From contig CM037877.1 in the NCBI GenBank assembly GCA_021292165.1, positions 127,042,402 through 127,106,401 of the forward strand: a stretch of DNA of 64,000 nt. Reading direction: 5' to 3'. This DNA is from Shinisaurus crocodilurus (Eukaryota > Chordata > Lepidosauria > Squamata > Shinisauridae). Below the pieces are notes generated by a model. It had not been told where the DNA came from, did not search any database, and saw only the letters and a list, made by a program, of their open reading frames with translations. The position numbers were made by a program, and so were the translations under genes. This document shows positions 61,985-64,000 of the stretch, piece after piece (the stretch's first letter is position 1; every line of letters begins with the position of its first letter).

Positions 61985-62630
61985 AATAGGAGTCATTAAC
62001 ATGCCCCCTGGCAAGTCCCTGGTCTGGCAGCCGAAGGAGCTGTGGAATATTCATTCCCAGGTGTTGGATAGAAGAAAGGAACAGCCAAAGACTCCTAGGT
62101 GCCAGGCAAACAAGAAAAACCAGTCGTGCCAGGAGGGGGCACGACAAGAAGGAGGGGGCCCGACAAGAAGGAGGGGGCCCAACAGAGGGTATAAAGCCCA
62201 GGGTCAGTGGCGGGAAAATCGTGAGGCAGCAAGCTGCAAGGTCCATGGCTCAGGCCAAACCACCTTCAACCCTGGGGGAGCTCCCAGTGAACAACGCTAA
62301 CATAGAACAGCCCTTTTGGAGTTAAGCGGCTTTCTAGGAACAAGGCATTTCCAGGTACGACTGTCTGTATTGCTTTTGCGGCTCGCTACCAGCTCAGTTG
62401 TAGGTGTGTGCTTAGCGTGGTGCTTTGTATATGTTCTGTTACGCTCCGTTAAACTCTGTTTACCCATAACAGTGTAGTAGCATCCATTCAAAACTCGGTC
62501 TCCTCGCTTTGCCTGCGTTATAATTGGTCGCGGCTTCTGCCAGAGAGCTGCGTACCGCTGATTGAGGGCTACCCGAGTCCGGGTTAACCCCTGAGTGGCC
62601 GAACCCGCCAAGAAGGACAGTTGCAGTCTT
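61985..62630 (+). repeat. Possible LTR with tandem 19-bp repeats
   Basis: It contains a 'gggtataaagc' TATA-like box near 62189, preceded by imperfect tandem units of 'gacaagaaggagggggccc' (about 62140-62188). The downstream part has U5-like short motifs but no clear AATAAA. LTR identity is a guess from layout. Confidence 0.35.
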
Positions 62631-62887
62631 TCTCAACAAGAGGCATTTCAACCTTTTAGAATGGGGAAAAACTGGGAAAGCCAGGAAAGAAGAACCAATC
62701 AGTGGCCAGGGGAGATGGCATGGCCATCTGGGGAACCCCAGAGGCCAGGTTGGGAGTTCAGATGCCCCCAGGCCTGTGGCTCAGCACCTCTGGGTTAGTA
62801 GGCGATCACTCATGACCGAGTAAGATTGCTTCCAGGATAAAATTACAACAGAAAATTATATAAAGAGGAAATTGTATAAAATTGTGT

Positions 62888-63680
62888 AGACTCTAGCGAT
62901 GGGTCCGTAAGTGACTGTGGAGGCCAATTCTAGATCCACACAGCTTCCCACAGTGAGGACACAGGTTACCAGATGGAAGATGGTCCTGCAAAGGATTCGT
63001 TTGACGTGCTTTTCGCTTAGCACGTTTCTCCCTTTCACCTTGCACTCGGGCTTCTTCAAAGTCCATGGAACCTTTGTGAAAGGCCAACCTCCAGTTAGAT
63101 CGTTCATGGGCCAGAGCTTCCCAGTTTTCGATGTTTATATTGGATTTTTTTAGATTAGCCTTAAGAACATCTTTAAACCTCTTATACTGACCACCGATAT
63201 TCCACTTTCCATCCTTGAGTTGGGAATAAAGTAACTGCTTTGGGAGACGACAGTCAGGCATTCGAACAACATGACCAGTCCATTGAAGTTGGCGTTGAAG
63301 GATCATTTTTTCAACGCTAGTAGTCTTTGCTTCTTCCAGTACACTGACATCTGTTCGCCTATCTTCCGAAGTAATTCGCAGGATTTTCCGGAGGCAACGT
63401 TGATGAAATCTTTCAAGGAGGTGGAAATGACATTTATAGATAGTCCATGTTTCGCAGGCATACGATAAAGTTGGTAATACAATGGCTTTATAAACCAGTG
63501 TTTTGGTCTCCCTACAGATATCCTGATCCTCGAACACTCTACGCTTCATTCGAGAAAATATAGCGATAGTCACTCCATGTCTGTTGGCCAGAAATGTTGG
63601 TGCTCCTGAGAAACAATCATCTGTGTTCTGAAACATGTGGGGAAGTGAATGCCCTGCACTAGCCTCCCTGAAAGGCATCC
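62888..63680 (-). mobile_element. LINE C-terminal region with terminal zinc finger, 261 open codons
   Basis: The minus frame 63678-62893 reads KTLVYKAIVLPTLSYACETW, LERFHQRCLRKILRI, LQWTGHVVRMPD and ends with a C2H2-type finger (CPHCGKLCGSRIGLHSHLRTH, written here up to its His; 21 residues in all are at 62950-62888). 'CETWT...FHQRCLR.IL' and 'W.GHV.RM' are signatures of the C-terminal part of some non-LTR retrotransposons. It is unusually intact. The exact clade is unknown to me. Confidence 0.75.
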
Positions 63681-63689
63681 CGGTGTTCG

Positions 63690-64000
63690 GGTGGTTTAAC
63701 CCAAATTATATTGGAATCATTGTGAGTGGAGGAGAAAGCCCTGCTATTTGATCAGCAAGAGCAAGGGGTCCATAACCTTTCTGAGCCAGGGGGCACATTG
63801 GGAATTTTGGGAATGTGTCATGGGCACTCTCACGAAATGGCTGCCATAGGAGGCTTACCCATTCACAAAATGGCTGCCATGGTGGATGTGGCAAGTCAGA
63901 AAATACCCATTTCCCAGAAGACAAACTAATGAGGCTAAAAGAAAATTAAATTGCCCAAGAAATAAAGTACAAGGCAGAGGTGAGCTCTGAGCCCCAAATG
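63690..64000. other. No gene seen at the window end
   Basis: Short internal repeats of 'aaatggctgccat' at about 63836 and 63868, inside sequence resembling an old DNA-element end. No RELL2 exon was found. Confidence 0.4.

Noticed and set aside
62140..62188. CRISPR-like or regulatory short repeats
   Set aside because: Contiguous tandem units without spacers in a vertebrate genome; a minisatellite or LTR enhancer repeat is the simpler reading.
57951..64000. Second and later RELL2 exons
   Set aside because: I searched by eye for the conserved 'EDTVERIV...NEAN' region and found nothing with splice sites.

Overview
This window looks like nuclear DNA of a squamate reptile, most probably a lizard. 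The evidence is two vertebrate genes broken by introns, many CR1 LINE fragments, a tRNA-headed SINE with an L2-like tail, Penelope-like fragments, several families of hAT and mariner-type MITEs, and abundant microsatellites. The species cannot be named from the sequence alone.

Host genes. The whole coding region of histone deacetylase 3 (HDAC3) lies on the minus strand from 32374 (ATG) to 4636 (stop). I could place all 15 coding exons by splice sites, phase and protein. They add up to 428 codons, the same length as mammalian HDAC3, with every catalytic and inositol-phosphate-contacting residue I checked in place. Head to head with it, on the plus strand, is the first coding exon of RELL2 (57743-57950), preceded by a CpG island at about 56.4-57.3 kb. 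The HDAC3/RELL2 pairing matches the order I know from mammals, where the two promoters lie close together. Here they are separated by about 24 kb of nested transposons.

Layout. 1-4.6 kb: sequence downstream of HDAC3, mostly old repeats. 4.6-32.4 kb: HDAC3, with introns holding CR1, SINE, L2-like, Penelope-like and L1-like pieces and a 2.4 kb foldback element. 32.1-32.6 kb: HDAC3 CpG promoter. 33-34 kb: a probable solo LTR in the same orientation as HDAC3. 34.2-38.3 kb: a long, decayed APE-type LINE. 38.4-39.5 kb: an OposCharlie1-like hAT. 39.8-44.2 kb: two very GC-rich hAT elements, one inside a SINE and one inside a CR1. 44.5-46.4 kb: a decayed Myb/SANT-like gene. 46.9-52.9 kb: a nest whose core is a structurally complete Ty1/copia LTR retrotransposon (47588-52478). 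54-56 kb: a cluster of hairpin MITEs and a third, deleted GC-rich hAT. 56.4-58 kb: RELL2 promoter and first coding exon. 58-64 kb: presumed RELL2 intron 1 with SINE, CR1, LTR-like and LINE sequence.

Most notable. The copia-type element has a primer-binding site matching the anticodon arm of initiator-Met tRNA, LTRs that differ at only 2 of 525 positions, and yet a badly frameshifted pol, which suggests recent trans-mobilisation of a dead copy. The GC-rich hAT family moves CpG-island-like DNA around with perfect 8-bp target duplications. HDAC3 has a GC-AG intron and an exon whose polypyrimidine tract is a (CT)n microsatellite. No bacterial-type systems, CRISPR arrays or canonical RNA genes were seen.
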